Program-made: the position numbers and the translations under genes | Part shown: piece after piece, positions 1 to 13,700 of the stretch | How positions within the stretch are numbered: the stretch's first letter is position 1 | Layout of the letters: each line of letters starts with the position of its first letter | The notes under the pieces: generated by a model | What the model was told of the DNA's origin: nothing | Database searches by the model: none | Seen by the model: only the letters and a program-made list of their open reading frames with translations | Origin: Dermatemys mawii | Lineage: Eukaryota > Chordata > Testudines > Dermatemydidae | Direction of reading: 5' to 3' | DNA length: 64,000 bases | Assembly (NCBI GenBank): GCA_007922305.1 | Contig: ML677358.1 | Span: 17,719,327 to 17,783,326, forward strand

Positions 1-1661
1 AGATGGGAAAAGCTGTGATCAGGGGTCACAGGATGACACCCTTTCGACGTAGAGCCCCCCACATTTGTCATTCAATATCAAGCCAGTAAAATCGCACTAA
101 GACGGTTTCCTGGTGGAAAGTGTAACGACCTCTGGAGGTTTTCCTCTTGCACGTACATTTTTAACAATACTCGTAGGTGGCTACATTGCTGTTCTGCCCC
201 CATTGTAACAGAAACCTTGTTTGCGCTATTGTAATCAAGGGCTGATGGAAGTACGTTTCCCATGTGGGTCTGTTTTTCTGCATGCATCAGGTTTGGAAAG
301 GTTCAGAGTTTAACGGGGCTCTTTGCCCAGTGGAAGACGTATAGATTTGGGGGTAGAATGGCTCTCCTCAATAGCTCTGCATAGAAAGTGAAAACAGGTA
401 TATGTGCTCGGCTTCCATCCACCATTATTTAGAACAGTTCCTCGGGCCAGCGTGAGTACAATGGTTGGGGCGCCGTGCATCACAACTGCACACGTTAGCT
501 GAACTAGAGCCATATCCTCTGACACTAAGAATAAAGAGCCTGGAAGAATATGGGATAAAATAGAAGTAGGGCGCACCTGCGATTTCTTCTGCTTTTTTAT
601 GGCAAGTGGATTATTTATTGCAAAACACAGGTGGCCACTTTGTCCTGTTTATACCACCAGATAGTTCATCTACATTAAAACCACTTGAGGTTGTTAAAGG
701 GTTTTTTTGGCAAGGCCTGTTTCCTGACTGCACTAAATCTCCCCAGCCCGGCTTCCAACCAGCTTTCAGCTGGAGTCGCCTGCACAGAGTGTCCTGTTTA
801 TAAACAGATGTGAAGTATCTTAACTGAGAGCCTTAAAGTGCATGGGATATTTAGGGTTGTCAACTTTGTAATATTTAAAAACTGGACGCTTCAGCAGGAG
901 TGCCGAAACCTCCCCTGCCCTGCCCCTTCCCCCAGGCCTCACCTCTGCCCCACCTCGCTTCCACTCCTATTTCCTCATCCCTCCATCACTCACTACTTTT
1001 CCCCTCTTCCCCACTCCTCCCTGAGTGGGTCGGGAGGGTCTCCCCTGCAGAGCTGGGGCAGGGAGCCACCCAATCCAGGTAATGACCCTGACTGAGTAGG
1101 GGCCTGACTCATGTGATGACTTGGCACCTCCCCATCTACCCTACCCGCAGTGACCGGACACCATCCGGTCCCCTTTTCAACCGGGCAGCTGCCCACCCTA
1201 GTTATGGGCCCAGTTGTGGGCCTATGCTGATTTACACTTGCTCAGGATCTGGTCTTTTTTCTGCCCAGGACTAAAACTGGTTGAAAATGCGTCAAACCCT
1301 TTTTAAGTGTGTCAATTCCAACGAAAATCCCTGTGGACAAAATATTCAGAAGTTTTTTATTTTTACTCAGTTTCCAACCAAAGAGTCAGTTCCAGCTGGG
1401 AAAACAAGGTTTTGTTGCAACAGTTTCAAAACTTTTCAAACGTTCACAGCAAACCATTTGTTGAAGCCGGCCCCTTTCCCACACAAAGCTTCACTTTTGA
1501 CCAATCCACGTTTTCTGGTCAAAAACTTTTAGTTGGAAAATTCCTGACTAGCTCTAATGCTAACAACCTTGCTAGGGAGTCACACGAGGGGCTGCCCGGA
1601 GGCCTTGGAAAGGACAAGGACTGTCAGATGCTTGTATTGTCAGGGCTTGTGTGAATCTTAC
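1..1661 (-). other. ADAM19 intron 5, partial
   Basis: Non-coding by context. A C/T-rich segment is seen at about 905-1060. No further ADAM19 exon and no repeat family was recognised. Confidence 0.6.
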
Positions 1662-1738
1662 CGTAGCCCTTTGCATGCGCTGAGTGTGACACTGGATTGT
1701 TCCATGCCTCGCACAACACCATGGTAGAAGCAATGGTC
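1662..1738 (-). CDS. ADAM19: ADAM19 coding exon 5
   Basis: This 77-nt exon encodes [20 protein letters not shown] then ACKGL plus two bases of the next codon. The acceptor is TTTCCAG and the donor GTAAGA. It matches human DHCFYHGTVRETELSSVTLS. It ends in phase 2, as expected before the GLITVSS exon, which is off the left edge. Confidence 0.92.
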
Positions 1739-4700
1739 CTGGAAAGGAGAAAGGAGATTGTCAAGGGAAGGAACAGTTTGGTGAGTTCTTTTCTTGTTGG
1801 AGGGTGGAATTAACTCCAGGGCAGGACCAGTACAGGATCTGGGTGCCAGTAAGTCCCACGTGAACAATGACAGAGCTTTTAATTCTCTCTAGTACTGTTC
1901 CTCCTGCCACCAGGTGAGACTTTAATGCAACAACAAAAAACCAGTGGTTCCCTGATTCAAACCTAGAATCTCGGCTGTTATAGCATGGCTTTGTGGATAT
2001 ACATGGACATGCTCTTCATTGCTAATAAAATCTAAGGTGCTGTAAGCTTCACAGACCAGCAGACCAGGCTGCAGCACTAAGGGTTTGATCCAAAGCTAGT
2101 TGAAGTCAATGGCAGCTTGTCTATTGACTTCAGCTGGCTTTGGATCAGGCCCCAAAGAATGTGCTGACCTCATCCTTTAGTTCTATAAAGGGTTATATGT
2201 TATAGACCGGAAAGTCCATTGATATGGGCTCATCTCAAGACAAAAGGCAGACTATGGTAGGAACAAGGAAGCCACTAGGGCCAACATGCTGACAGCACGC
2301 CATCCCAGCCAAACGCCTCACCCAGCTGTAGCGGGGAAGATGATCTCATGGACTGTATCTTTTAGTTTAAAATTCTAACCAATTATATCTTTGTGCAATT
2401 GCCGCCAAGAGTCCTCGTCCAAGATTGCTAATTCATGAAGATTTTTCTAACTAGGAGCCAGCTGGCATGGGCTAGTCTCGCAAAAGGCTGGAACACAGCA
2501 AGCATGGAGCTCACCCTCTGAAAAGAGCCATGTCCAAAGCAAAGGGATGGACAGCAGCATTTCAGTGCTTTGGAAAATGTTCTCTCTGCTTTGGTTTATA
2601 GTCGTTGGGGTGAGCCCAGATTGGGTATTTGGGATCTGGTGAAGACCCTGGCTTACAGAAGTGGAATACTGCCACTGGAATAGGATAATCAGCTGGCGTT
2701 TTATTGAAGTGCTACAACTCCACCTGCGGGCAGAGGCAAACAATCAAATCTGCTCATATATGGAAGAATTTTTCCCAGGTCTTCGCTTTCAAGAGTTCCA
2801 AAATTCTGCAGAGACTAAAAAGAAATGGCTAGAGACAGGCACAGGAAGAGGTTTCCCTGAAGATCTCTGTCACTGCCCCACAGACCTAATTTGCAGCATT
2901 CATCAGACTGTGCCCTTCCAAGAACTCATCTGTGACAGTCCCATTGACTGGCCAAAGGTTTGGGGATGCAAACAGTTGTCCACTGGAGACATCAACAGGC
3001 TGAGAATTCCAAACTCAATTCACATTCCACCCAGTCCAGTGGGGAACTCAACTCTCCAGAAGATGAAGCCCCATCCCCTCTCTGTACCCTCTCCTTGGAT
3101 TCGCCCACAAGGTCTGCAGACTTACTGTGTGGTTGACAGTGATGGTGTGGGGCATTCCAGTCTGCGTATAGTGGGTTTCAGTGTAGCCTGGTGCAAAGAG
3201 GTGCCTACCAATATCAAGGCAAAGACAAAAAAAAAAAAAAAGGACATTTCTTTAGACTTGGCACATTATTATTGGATCATCTCTGCTGGGGTTTCAGACA
3301 GTCACAGTGCAAGAAGGGCCTGATCCAGCTCCTGTTTAAATCAATGGAAACACTCCCATTAACTTCAGAGGCTGCTTGATTGGGTCCCAACGCATTTAGT
3401 GTGGGAGCTCTTCGTTATGAGTCTCATAGACTTTAAGGCCAAAAGGAACCACCCTGATCCTCTAGTCTGACCTCCTGCACATCGCAGACCAGAGCACCTC
3501 ACCCACCCACTGGTGTAATAGACCCCTAATCACTGGCTGAGTTACTGACGTCCTCAATTCACGATTTAAAGACTTCACATTACAGAGAATCCACCATTTA
3601 CACTAAACCTGCAAGTCACCCATGCCTCATGTTGCAGAGGAAGGCAAACACCCCCACTCCCACCGGTCTCTGCCAATCTGACTTGGGGCGAAATTCCTTC
3701 CCAGACCCCAGTATGATGATCAGTGAGATCCTAAGCACATGGGCAAGACCCACCAGCCAGACCCCTGAGAAAGAATTCTTTATAGTAACTCAGAACCCTC
3801 CCTATCTAGTGTCCCATCACTGGCTGTTAGAGATATTTGCTGCTAGCAGTCACAGATGGGCTACATGCCATTATAAGCAGCCTCCTCATACCATCCCCTC
3901 CATGAACTTATCAAGCTCAGTCTTGAAGCCAATTAGGTTTTTGCCCCCCACTGCTTCCCTTGGGAGGCTGTTCCAGAACTTCACTCTTCTGCTGGTTAGA
4001 AACCTTTGTTGAATTTCAAGCCTAAACTTGTTGATGGTCTTTTTTATCCATTTGTTCTTGTGCCTACATTGGCGATTAACTTAAATAACTCCTCTCCCTC
4101 TCTAGTGTTTATCCCTCTGATGTATTTATAGAGCACAATCATATCTCCCCTCGGCCTTTGTTTGGTTAGGCTAGACAAGCTATACCAAAGATGGCATCAA
4201 ACTGAATGAAGTGAAAAAAAACCATGGCCCATGGAAGATGAGCCTTTTGGGGGCAGTCAATACGGAGCTTTTCTCTGGTTCATATTCCACACTCTGCCAT
4301 GCAACGTTTATCTCTAATGCCGCATTTTCCATCTGCCAAGCCCTCCACTACAGAAACAAGAGAAGGGCTAATGGCTTGCACACAACATCAATGCAGTCAG
4401 AGCATCTGCGAGACTAATAATATATGCCCCCTCTCCCTACCCAGAGGGAACTTGAATGGGGAAAGGCTCAGAAGTTCAAAGGTTCATGGCCATTCACACA
4501 CACACACACACACACACACTGCATTCAGATCATTTGTCTCATGAAATACACTCATACGTCTAAGTGCTCAGCTAGTCATCTTCCTAAGTGCTCCTTCAAC
4601 CCGTTTATTAAAGGAAATCAGCGTGCCTGTGAAACCCAAACTCAGCCACGGAATTATTCCCTGCTATGTAGCCCTATGTCCACACGGCCGGGCCCCCACT

Positions 4701-7700
4701 GTTTTTTGGTTCATTCATAAATCCTGCCCCCAGTTTCAAACAACTCAAATGGGAACATGTTTTAAAAAGGAAATAAATAAATAAAACTGCAAAGAGTAGA
4801 AAAAGGTGATGTACCAGCCGGGTTCCCGTCGGACATGGAACAGCACTAATAAGAATAATCATCTCCTGTACAACGATGATTGGCAGAGACTTGGGGATGC
4901 AATATGAAGAAAACCACAAGATTTCACAGGAGGTTTTTAGACTGCAAACTCTACAGGACAGGGACTGCATGTTCTTATGTGTTTGAACAATGCCCAGACC
5001 AATGTGTTCTTCTTCACACAGCGCACAGTCAACCTGTGGAACTCCTTGCCTGAGGAGGTTGTGAAGGCTAGGACTATAACAGGGTGTAAAAGAGAACTGG
5101 ACAAATTAATGGAGGTTAAGTCCATTAATAGCTATTAGCCAGGCTGGGTAAGGAATGGTGTCCCTAGCCTCTGTTTGTCAGAGGAGGGTGATGGATAGCA
5201 GGAGAGAGATCGCTTGATCATTACCTGTTAGGTTCACTCACTCCCGGGCACCTGGCATTGGCCACTGTTGGCAGACAGGATACTGAGCTGGATGGACCTT
5301 TGGATGACCCAGTATGGCTGTTCTTATGTTCTTAATGGGTTCACTGATCCTCCGGTACTATTGGTACATTGATTCAAAGATTTTAAGCCCAGAAGGGAAT
5401 GTTTGATCATCAAATCTGACCTGCCCATAGAATTTAAGAACATAAAACTGTAGGAGTGGAAGGGACCACCTGGTTTGAGTCCAGTCACAGGCTCCTCTGT
5501 TAGTGCAAGTAATTTCATCCAGTTACTCCCGTACTGAGCCCAATGACTTGCGTTTGGCTAAAGAATCTCTCCAGAAATCCATCCAGTCTTCAGCTGAAGA
5601 CACCAAGTGATAGAAAACCAATCGTCATGATGGGGTCGTGCCCCTTGTGTTTTCACATTAGTCTATAAAAGTTGTGATCCAAATACATCGTGGTGAAACC
5701 TGGCTGTATTCAGATTCAGGGTTTTGGTTCAGTCAAACATGCATTTTCGGGGAGGGAGACCAGCTGTGAAATCTGGATCCAATTTGAGCTAGAGGGTTCT
5801 GGGCTGTCCCTGGCCGAGTGCTGTTATAAGCCCATCTCTTTTCCTTTTGCAGTGTAATGGCCCAAGAATGGCTTCAGACGGTGCCATTTTACAGCTTGCC
5901 TTCCTTGGCATAGGAACAAGGCAAAGTTTGACACCCTATTTAGGACCTGACCCTGTGCTCTTTATACAGGCAAAATTCCCCCTGAATTCAACAAGGAGCT
6001 TGGGATCCCAGGGACCCTCTTTCGCCCAGGTGGCTGAGTTTGCAAAATTAGGAAATAAGACTGACTCGTGAATGGCAAAACTGAGAAAGTCACAACCCGT
6101 CTCCATCTTGGCAGCAGCAAAACAGGGCGGATCCCAACAAAAACCAGCCACCCCATCTCTAAAAGCCTGTAAAACGATCTTGTAAAGTGACCGACCCCAG
6201 ACATTTACAAAGCACCCTTTGCTGTACTATTAACTGTCTAGGCATCACACTTGGCATCCCGCGAAGATGCCACAGTTGGGGACTGTGATATTCAGCCTCT
6301 CTGCCAGCTCCTACCCAGCTGCCCCTCAGCAGGGGTTGTTACATTCCAGGCAGCGGATTTCTTCAAGTGCAAAGTGGGGTGGGCAGAATGTGCTTGTGCC
6401 CTTTTCATGCTTTATAAAAAAGGCCCAATGGGTTGTGGGTTCCACCCTCCCACAAAGAACAAAATGTAAATGGCTGTTTCTTTAAACGGCTTGTTTTTTT
6501 GACAGGAGGCATACAGGTCTTGTCGCTCCTGGCAGACTCTATGGTTAGAGAATTAACAGGCTTAGGATATCAGAGATACCAAGAAAGTGAAACCTGACTG
6601 ACTGACAATAAAAATCCCTTCCCCTGTCAGAGTGTTTCAAACTCTTTCCCTGACCCTGTATTTAACTCAAATCCTTGTGAGAAAACTCAGGCTGGCTTTG
6701 TTAAGGATTCAGCCCCGAACCCTTCAGTTAAGGGATGGAAAGACCCGATCCATCTCTCTGAGTCATCCAAGAAGTGCTCCAGCAAAACCAGAATTCCCAA
6801 TATTCCTAAGGAGAAAAACAAGCAAAATATAAATAAACAAACTCCAAAAACTTTTCTAGGGGGAGAATAAACCCTGTCAAGTCATCTTTACAAATCACAA
6901 AGAAGGGAAAAAAACTCCTATTTTTATTCCCCCTTTGCAGGTCACCTCTAGGCAATGGGACCACTCTCTCCCCAGCAGGCAGCACACTGAAACTTCCATG
7001 TAGGTTGCATTTCCACGAGCTAAATGCAAACAGCACTCTCAAAAATCACTTGCAAGTGTCTCATCTCCTGAGACACCCCTTTCTCCCTCACCAGGCTGCA
7101 ATGGAAAATGTTCTTTCATGCCACAGACGAGACGGCCGCTTGCCTCCATGCAGATAATATTCTTTTCAAGTCAGGGAGAAGCAGAAGTCATGTTTGGCAG
7201 TGTTCTGTTTGAGACCAATTGATGTCTGACGTACAACTGCTTTTATCTCTGCTTTCAAACTTCATTGTAGCCCAGCAAAGCTTATGTGGCTTCTTTCTGA
7301 TGTGCTAATGGTCATCACAGGATACCTCATTATTGGCCCAGCCTTCAATAGTGTTGGCATCAGCTATTTCGTATCTGTAAACAGTGGATAACCACAGAAA
7401 CACCATGCTACCGAAAAACATCTCCCTATAATCTCCTCCCTGACTATCCTAGCTTGCTCAGCGTGAATCTGCAAGAAATGAATGTTTCATCACCAAATTG
7501 CATTAACTTCTAGGAAATTGCTTCAAGCAATGTGGTTATGAGAGGCTCTGGACTGTGTGAAAGTCTCTGCTGAGAACCTATGGGGTAGATCCTCAACCAG
7601 TGCAAATTGACATCGCTCTGCTCAAGTCAGAAGGCAAGATCAGGCTCCTAACCAGGGGATCTTACATCCCTTCACAGCCCACTTTTCAAACATGCTTTCT

Positions 7701-10700
7701 CTGGCATTATGCAGTTGCTTTGTGCCAAACTGTCAGCCCGAAAGCTGGCATCAATGGCCCTGTGGCAATTGTAGATAAATCTCTGCATTGAGCATCTTTG
7801 CATAACTTTCATGTGACTTGGTATTATGCCTCTTCATATAACCTTGTATTAAGTCTATCCATATATAAGCCTTGTTTTCATACAACTTTGTATCAAGTCC
7901 TTACGTAGAATCTTTATATTGAGCCGTGGTATAATGTTATAGCCCCTAAGGATAGTTAAGGTAGAAGAAAAATGTCTTTTCGCTAGGAGTAAAATAAGAT
8001 CTTCCCCTCCCACTTTGTAATCAATTGCCCTGTTGAATGAATGAGGTGTGAATGAGTAAGGCTTGGAAGGCCAGCACCTCCAGACAGCTGCAACAGTTGG
8101 AGAGGGTATGGGAGCCAGACCCAAGAACAATAAAACTTCTCAAGTGGGCTCCCTAAAGAAGATCAGACATATTGACGGCCTTGGGGGTTAGAAGCGAGCA
8201 CCTTCTTTTGAAAACACCCTCTTTGAAATTAAATGTGGCAGCATTAAGACAACACCCAGAAGGAAGTGCCACAAAGGACCAAGGGACACAGACACAGATT
8301 TTGCATCTGGTATAGATTTGCATGAGAGGGAAGCTGCTATAAATGTGAGGGGTCTTGCAGAGGACCCCGGGTCTCGTCTTGTCAACATCGGACATCGATC
8401 CGGATCTGCAGAAGCCCGGCTCCACTCCTCCCCATTCTAACTCAGCTGGCCAGTGAAGTTAAGGGGAGCAACTAGTTGGCAACAACAAGACGGAGTTGAG
8501 TGTGCTTGTGTGTGTGTGTGAGTGCATTAGTGTAATATCTATCATATGTGTATGATAGAGTGTTGTTTGATACACGGATTACCAATAAATGTGGCACTTT
8601 GCCTTATTCCCCCTGAAAAGATCTTGTGCAGGACTTTAAGTACAAAACAATCACCCCACTGCAAGGTGGTATAGAGCCAGCCAGCACAGACGCTGTTGAG
8701 CTCTTTCTCCCACTCCGTTAATGGTGTGTCAGGAAAAACTGGGCATGGGCAGAGGAAAGGGTCCATGGGGCTGGGAATAACCCTCTCCCCTGCTGATTCT
8801 TGGCCATGGTTTCAGGTTTTAGAGCAGTCCTCAGTCTGCTCTATCTCAGCACCCACTCTCACCCATCCCTGACCTGCACACATCAGCTGCACCCCAGAAC
8901 ATCTGACTTCCCCATGCTGGAGCTGGGATGTTGGCTGGAAATAGGCTGCTGCTGCTGCCAGTTTTCATTGAACGGACATCCTGGGGAGCCGGGGGAACTC
9001 TGAGCGAGGCAGCCAAATGAGCGAAGGCCTGGCCCACTGCCACAATGTACAGATGTCTTAAAGGCTCCATTCCACTGAAGACCGACTCAGAGCGATCTTG
9101 ACCCAGTGCGGCTCTGTCAATGATGTCATTGTTTTAAACAAAGGACCCATCTTAATGCCATTGAGCTGCTGCATGAAGGGGCCTGCGGGGAAGGCCCGAT
9201 GTCCTAATTCAAGGGTGTCTCTGGTTTGCTGACTCAGACACAGCAACAGGAACGGTCAAGTATCCCGTGAAGGGGGCTGATGGCATTTTGCAGGAGAAGG
9301 CAGCGTTATGTAACAGAATCGGGGCACAGGATGGAGGGAGCCCCCTGCTGAGAGGCTGGTTTCCGGGGTTCCTTGGAGAGCGCTGCCTGCGGCCCAGTCA
9401 GCTAAACAGAAAAAGGAGGGAAAGACTGGGGATGAAAGACTCCCTTCCCTCTTCCTTGTCCTGTCAGGTCTCCACAGAGCAGCAGAAAGCAAGATAAATG
9501 AATTGCAAATAGATATAAAAGAAGGAGGCCTTGGAAAGCCCCTAACTGCCATTGGAGTCAACACTTGGCAACACTGGGGCTTAGATAAGACCAGGGCCAG
9601 AGAATAAAACATATGGTGGGAGATTTTCCAAGTCACCTAGGAAGTTTAGAGGCACGGTGCACGGTCACATTAATTTAAATGGGAATTGGGATCCAATCCT
9701 TAGGTGGCTTCAGAAAAATCTCTGCCAGGGTTTCCACAATAAATTGATCTTCCGATGTCTTAGAGCCAGTAAAATATTTATAACAAGCATCATCAACTAG
9801 CAGAGTCTAGTGTCCTGCTGGGAGCCTTCAGTGAACAATGATCTCTTCTCAGAAATGATATACTCAGAGGTCTTCAACTGAGTTTGGCTGGGCTCCAGTG
9901 GATGTCCATGGTTGTCCTTTGAGATGGGTGGGTTCTTCTAATGAACTCATTGGCGCTAACAATGCGGTTGAGGATCCTGATACAATGCCATCAGTCTGCA
10001 TGGGTAGGTGCCATTTTTAAAATAAATACAAATATCTTGGATACATGAACACAATTTTTCAAAAACCAACAGGCCACAAACCTCTTGTGGGAACTGTCAG
10101 CTGTTTTCATTTTGGTCTAAAAACCGACCATGGAGAGTCTATAACCACATTGAGAGCTCTGAATTTTTTCCATCCCTCTCTCTTCACAAATAATAATAAA
10201 TCTGCCCAAACTGATTGCCAAGAACATTTTGGGGTGGGAGGGATTCATTTCCCTGTCAGGTTTTCTACACCAGATTTGGCTGCATTTGGGGGCTATTCCT
10301 CCTCTCACAGAGTGGAACCACTCCATCGACTGCAGCAGAATCACACTGGTCTGCCAGAGGAGACTCTGACCTCTCTTCTCCAGCCACTTTGCTAAAATCC
10401 CCGAGAGAACTTATTGTGAGAAACTCAGCCGACCCTTCCCTCTAGCATACAGCCTGGTAGTAATAATTTTCAGGGCTGCTTTTCGACATCCAACTACAAC
10501 TGGAGAGGGAAACAAGTAAGCCCTTATGGAGTCCTCTGGGTAAAACCTAACACTTTTTCAAATAGAATATCAGGGTTGGAAGGGATCTCAGGAGGTGTCT
10601 AGTCCAACCCTCTGCTCAAAGCAGGACAAATCCCCAACTAAATCATCCCAGCCAGGGCTTTGTCAAGTCTGACCTTAAAAACTTCTAAGGATGGAGATTC

Positions 10701-13700
10701 CACCGCCTCCCTAGGTAACCCATTCCAGTGCTTCACCACCCTCCTAGAGAAATGGTGTTTCCCAATATCCAATCTAGACGTCCCCCACTGCAACTTGAGA
10801 CCACTACTCCTTGTTCTGTCATCTGCTACCACTGAGAACAGTCTAGATCCATCCTCTTTAGATCCCCCTTTCAGGTAGTTGAAAGCAGCTATCAAATCCC
10901 CCCTCATTCTTCTTTTCTGCAGACTAAATAATCCGAGTTCCCTCAGCCTCCCCTCATAAATCATGTGCTCCAGGCCCCTCATCATTTTTGTTGCCCTCCG
11001 CTGGACTCTTTCCATTTTTCCCACATTCTTCTTGTAGTGTGGGTCCCACAACTGGACACAGTACTCCAGATGAGGCCTCACCATTGCCAAATAGAAGGGA
11101 ACAATCACGTCTCTCAATCTGCTGGCAATGCTTCTACTTATACAGCCCAAAATGCCGTTAGCCTTCTGGCAACAAGGGCACACTGTTGACTCATATCCAG
11201 CTTCTCATCCACTGTCATCCCTCGGTCCTTTTCTGCAGAACTGCTGCCTAGCCATTCAGTCCCTAGTCTGTAGCATTGCATGGGATTCTTCCATCCTAAG
11301 TGCAGGACTCTGCACTTGCCCTTGTTGAACCTTATCAGATTTCTTTTGGCCCAATCCTCTAATTGGTTTAGGTCCTTCTGTATCCTATCCCTACCCTTCA
11401 GTGTATCTACCACTCCTCCCAGTTTAGTATCATCTGCAAACTTGCTGAGGGTGCAGTCCATGCCATCGTCCAGATCATTGATAAAGATATTGAATAAAAC
11501 CGGCCCCAGGACTGACCCTTGGGGCACTCCACTTGATAGCTCGAATACAAGGCTCTTTGCTGCTGTTGGTGACCTGGATGCACATGAAGCCTGGAACCAG
11601 CACATCCCACTTTCCTAGAGCCCTTTCCTGGGGGAATGAGAACACGTTTATAGCTCTGGCAAAATAGGCTTGAAAGGGGAGGTGACGCTTTGGTGCTGAA
11701 GGTAAAACTCAGCTGCCTGTTTCAGAGAATTGAAGATTCCTCTCAGCCTGGTCAGTGATGTTTGGGGTGGAAGAGCCATGCAATGAAATCATGGCTGCAG
11801 AGCAAAGTCAGCAACACGTCCTGCTGCACTTAGCAATGGATAATGCAACCATCCAAAAAGGAAGAGGAAATGGATTTGCTGGCTGGGAAGTCATGCAATC
11901 ACTGCAGCCAGGGAACAGATAATTGAGTTGGGTTCATTTCCTTCTTCTCAAAGAAAATCACTAACCAGCCCAAACGAAAGAGGATGAGGAAGAGCAGCTG
12001 CATGTCTCCAGGTGCCAATGCTGTTTTCCTAATGGTAAAAAAGCTTTTCATGAGCCCAGCTGAGCTGGTCAAATGCTTCCTGCCCCTTGTCTCCATCCCA
12101 CTGCCCCCGATCCCTTCCCCCAATGCAGGAAGCCAGTAGATATAGATAGTGTGTGGAAGATCTGGAACATCCTTCCTGCTGGGAGGTGGACAAACCCCTC
12201 TCCGTCAGCAGTCACTGAAACAAGTACTGTAGTGGCAGGAAATGACAACCAACCAGTGACTCTTTATCTGACAGCTCAGAGAATCAGGAGCACAGTTCCC
12301 TTGTTATTTCAGACATGGAAATGGTACCGTTGGCATGTTTTTGTTTCTGAGGTAAAGGAGTGTAAACTTAAATCTCTTTCCTGGGCTGGGAGCCTGTGAA
12401 CTCTGTCTATGCTAGGAGGTTAATGGCTCTCAGCAAACCATCGTACATTTTGGCGCCCATTGCATGGGATTCGCCTTGCACGTGGTTAAAAATGCCCTTT
12501 GGGGGCCTGATGCCGTTCCCCTCATTCAAACAAGATGCCTCCTGAGGTCAGCGGGAGCTATGTCTGCATTAGGAATGAGTGATCCAACCCGCTGTTCCCA
12601 GCATGATGCAGTAGCTGCATGACAGCCAACCTTGGGGCAAGACAGGGGCACCCGATCTGACAGAAAGCTACGAGGATAAAGCTACCAAGGGTGTGCAAGG
12701 CACTTCAGAGCTGCCGTATGCTATTGCAACTCCCACCATGGCTCAGAGGGACTAGAGCATCCCTGGCTGGCCACTCCCCTGGCAGCTTCTCCCCACAAGC
12801 TGCAGGCTGATGTGGGCCCTGCCCTTCCTCACCACACTGCTGATGGTCCTCAGCTTAGGTGGACATCTAGGCACCAATCAACCCTCTGCAGTGTCTGGCA
12901 GCCTTCTCCTCCCTGTCCTTGCTGCGCCACCTCCTTAGAGAAGCTCCCTAGAAACAGAGACCACTGTTGCAGTTTTCAGGTAACTACGGCTGTCCCAGAA
13001 CCTCTCCCTTCCCTAGGAGACTGTCACAGGATGGCCTCTGGGTGCAGCCCCACCAGGGCTCTGCCAGTTACCCTGCCTGGTGGTAGAGGGCTTTGAATCC
13101 CACAGTTCATATCACATTACCCAGTCACAGCCAACCTCCTGGGGCAGCACAGGCAAAACGCACCTCAGCTTTCCCTTCAAAGGAAGATCATCTCTCCCTC
13201 AGGGAGGAATTCAACCCCTTTGACTCACAAAGTAGAACAGGCCACAGGTCCCTCAGGATAAACACAGCTCCTCCCACAACCTCACCGTCAGACTAGACTA
13301 CAACCCAGAAGCTCTTCGATTCCTTTCCAGCATCACCTTTCCCAGTTTGCCCACCCAAGAGTCGTTAACTGGTCCCAGGACCCTCCTCTCCTGGCTTTCC
13401 CCATGAGAGTGCCAGGTTCCACTTCTCTCCCTTTGTTCCTGGGCTACTCCCAGAGCCTCCCTTCAGGGTTTCTGCAGCATTCGACCTCCAGCCCATATGT
13501 CCCACCCCTGCTCGTCAAGAGTCCAGAGCCAACGCCTTGCTTCGGGGTCTAGCTTGCATTGACCAAGCTCGTTCCTCTCTTCACCCCTGGGGGCTTCTGT
13601 TCAAGCCTACAACTGGGCAACTGGGCAGGGGTCCCCAGCTCTAGCCAGCCTCCCCCCCCCCCACCAACAACTTCTGTCAGAACTTGTCAATAGCAGCTCA

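Noticed and set aside
2661..3323. 220-codon plus-strand open frame
   Set aside because: It runs antisense across ADAM19 exon 4 and into a poly-A run, with no recognisable domain; splice and phase evidence supports the minus strand.
10638..11605. Two minus-strand frames with reverse-transcriptase motifs as a host gene
   Set aside because: They are a 5'-truncated, frameshifted CR1 LINE, not a host gene.
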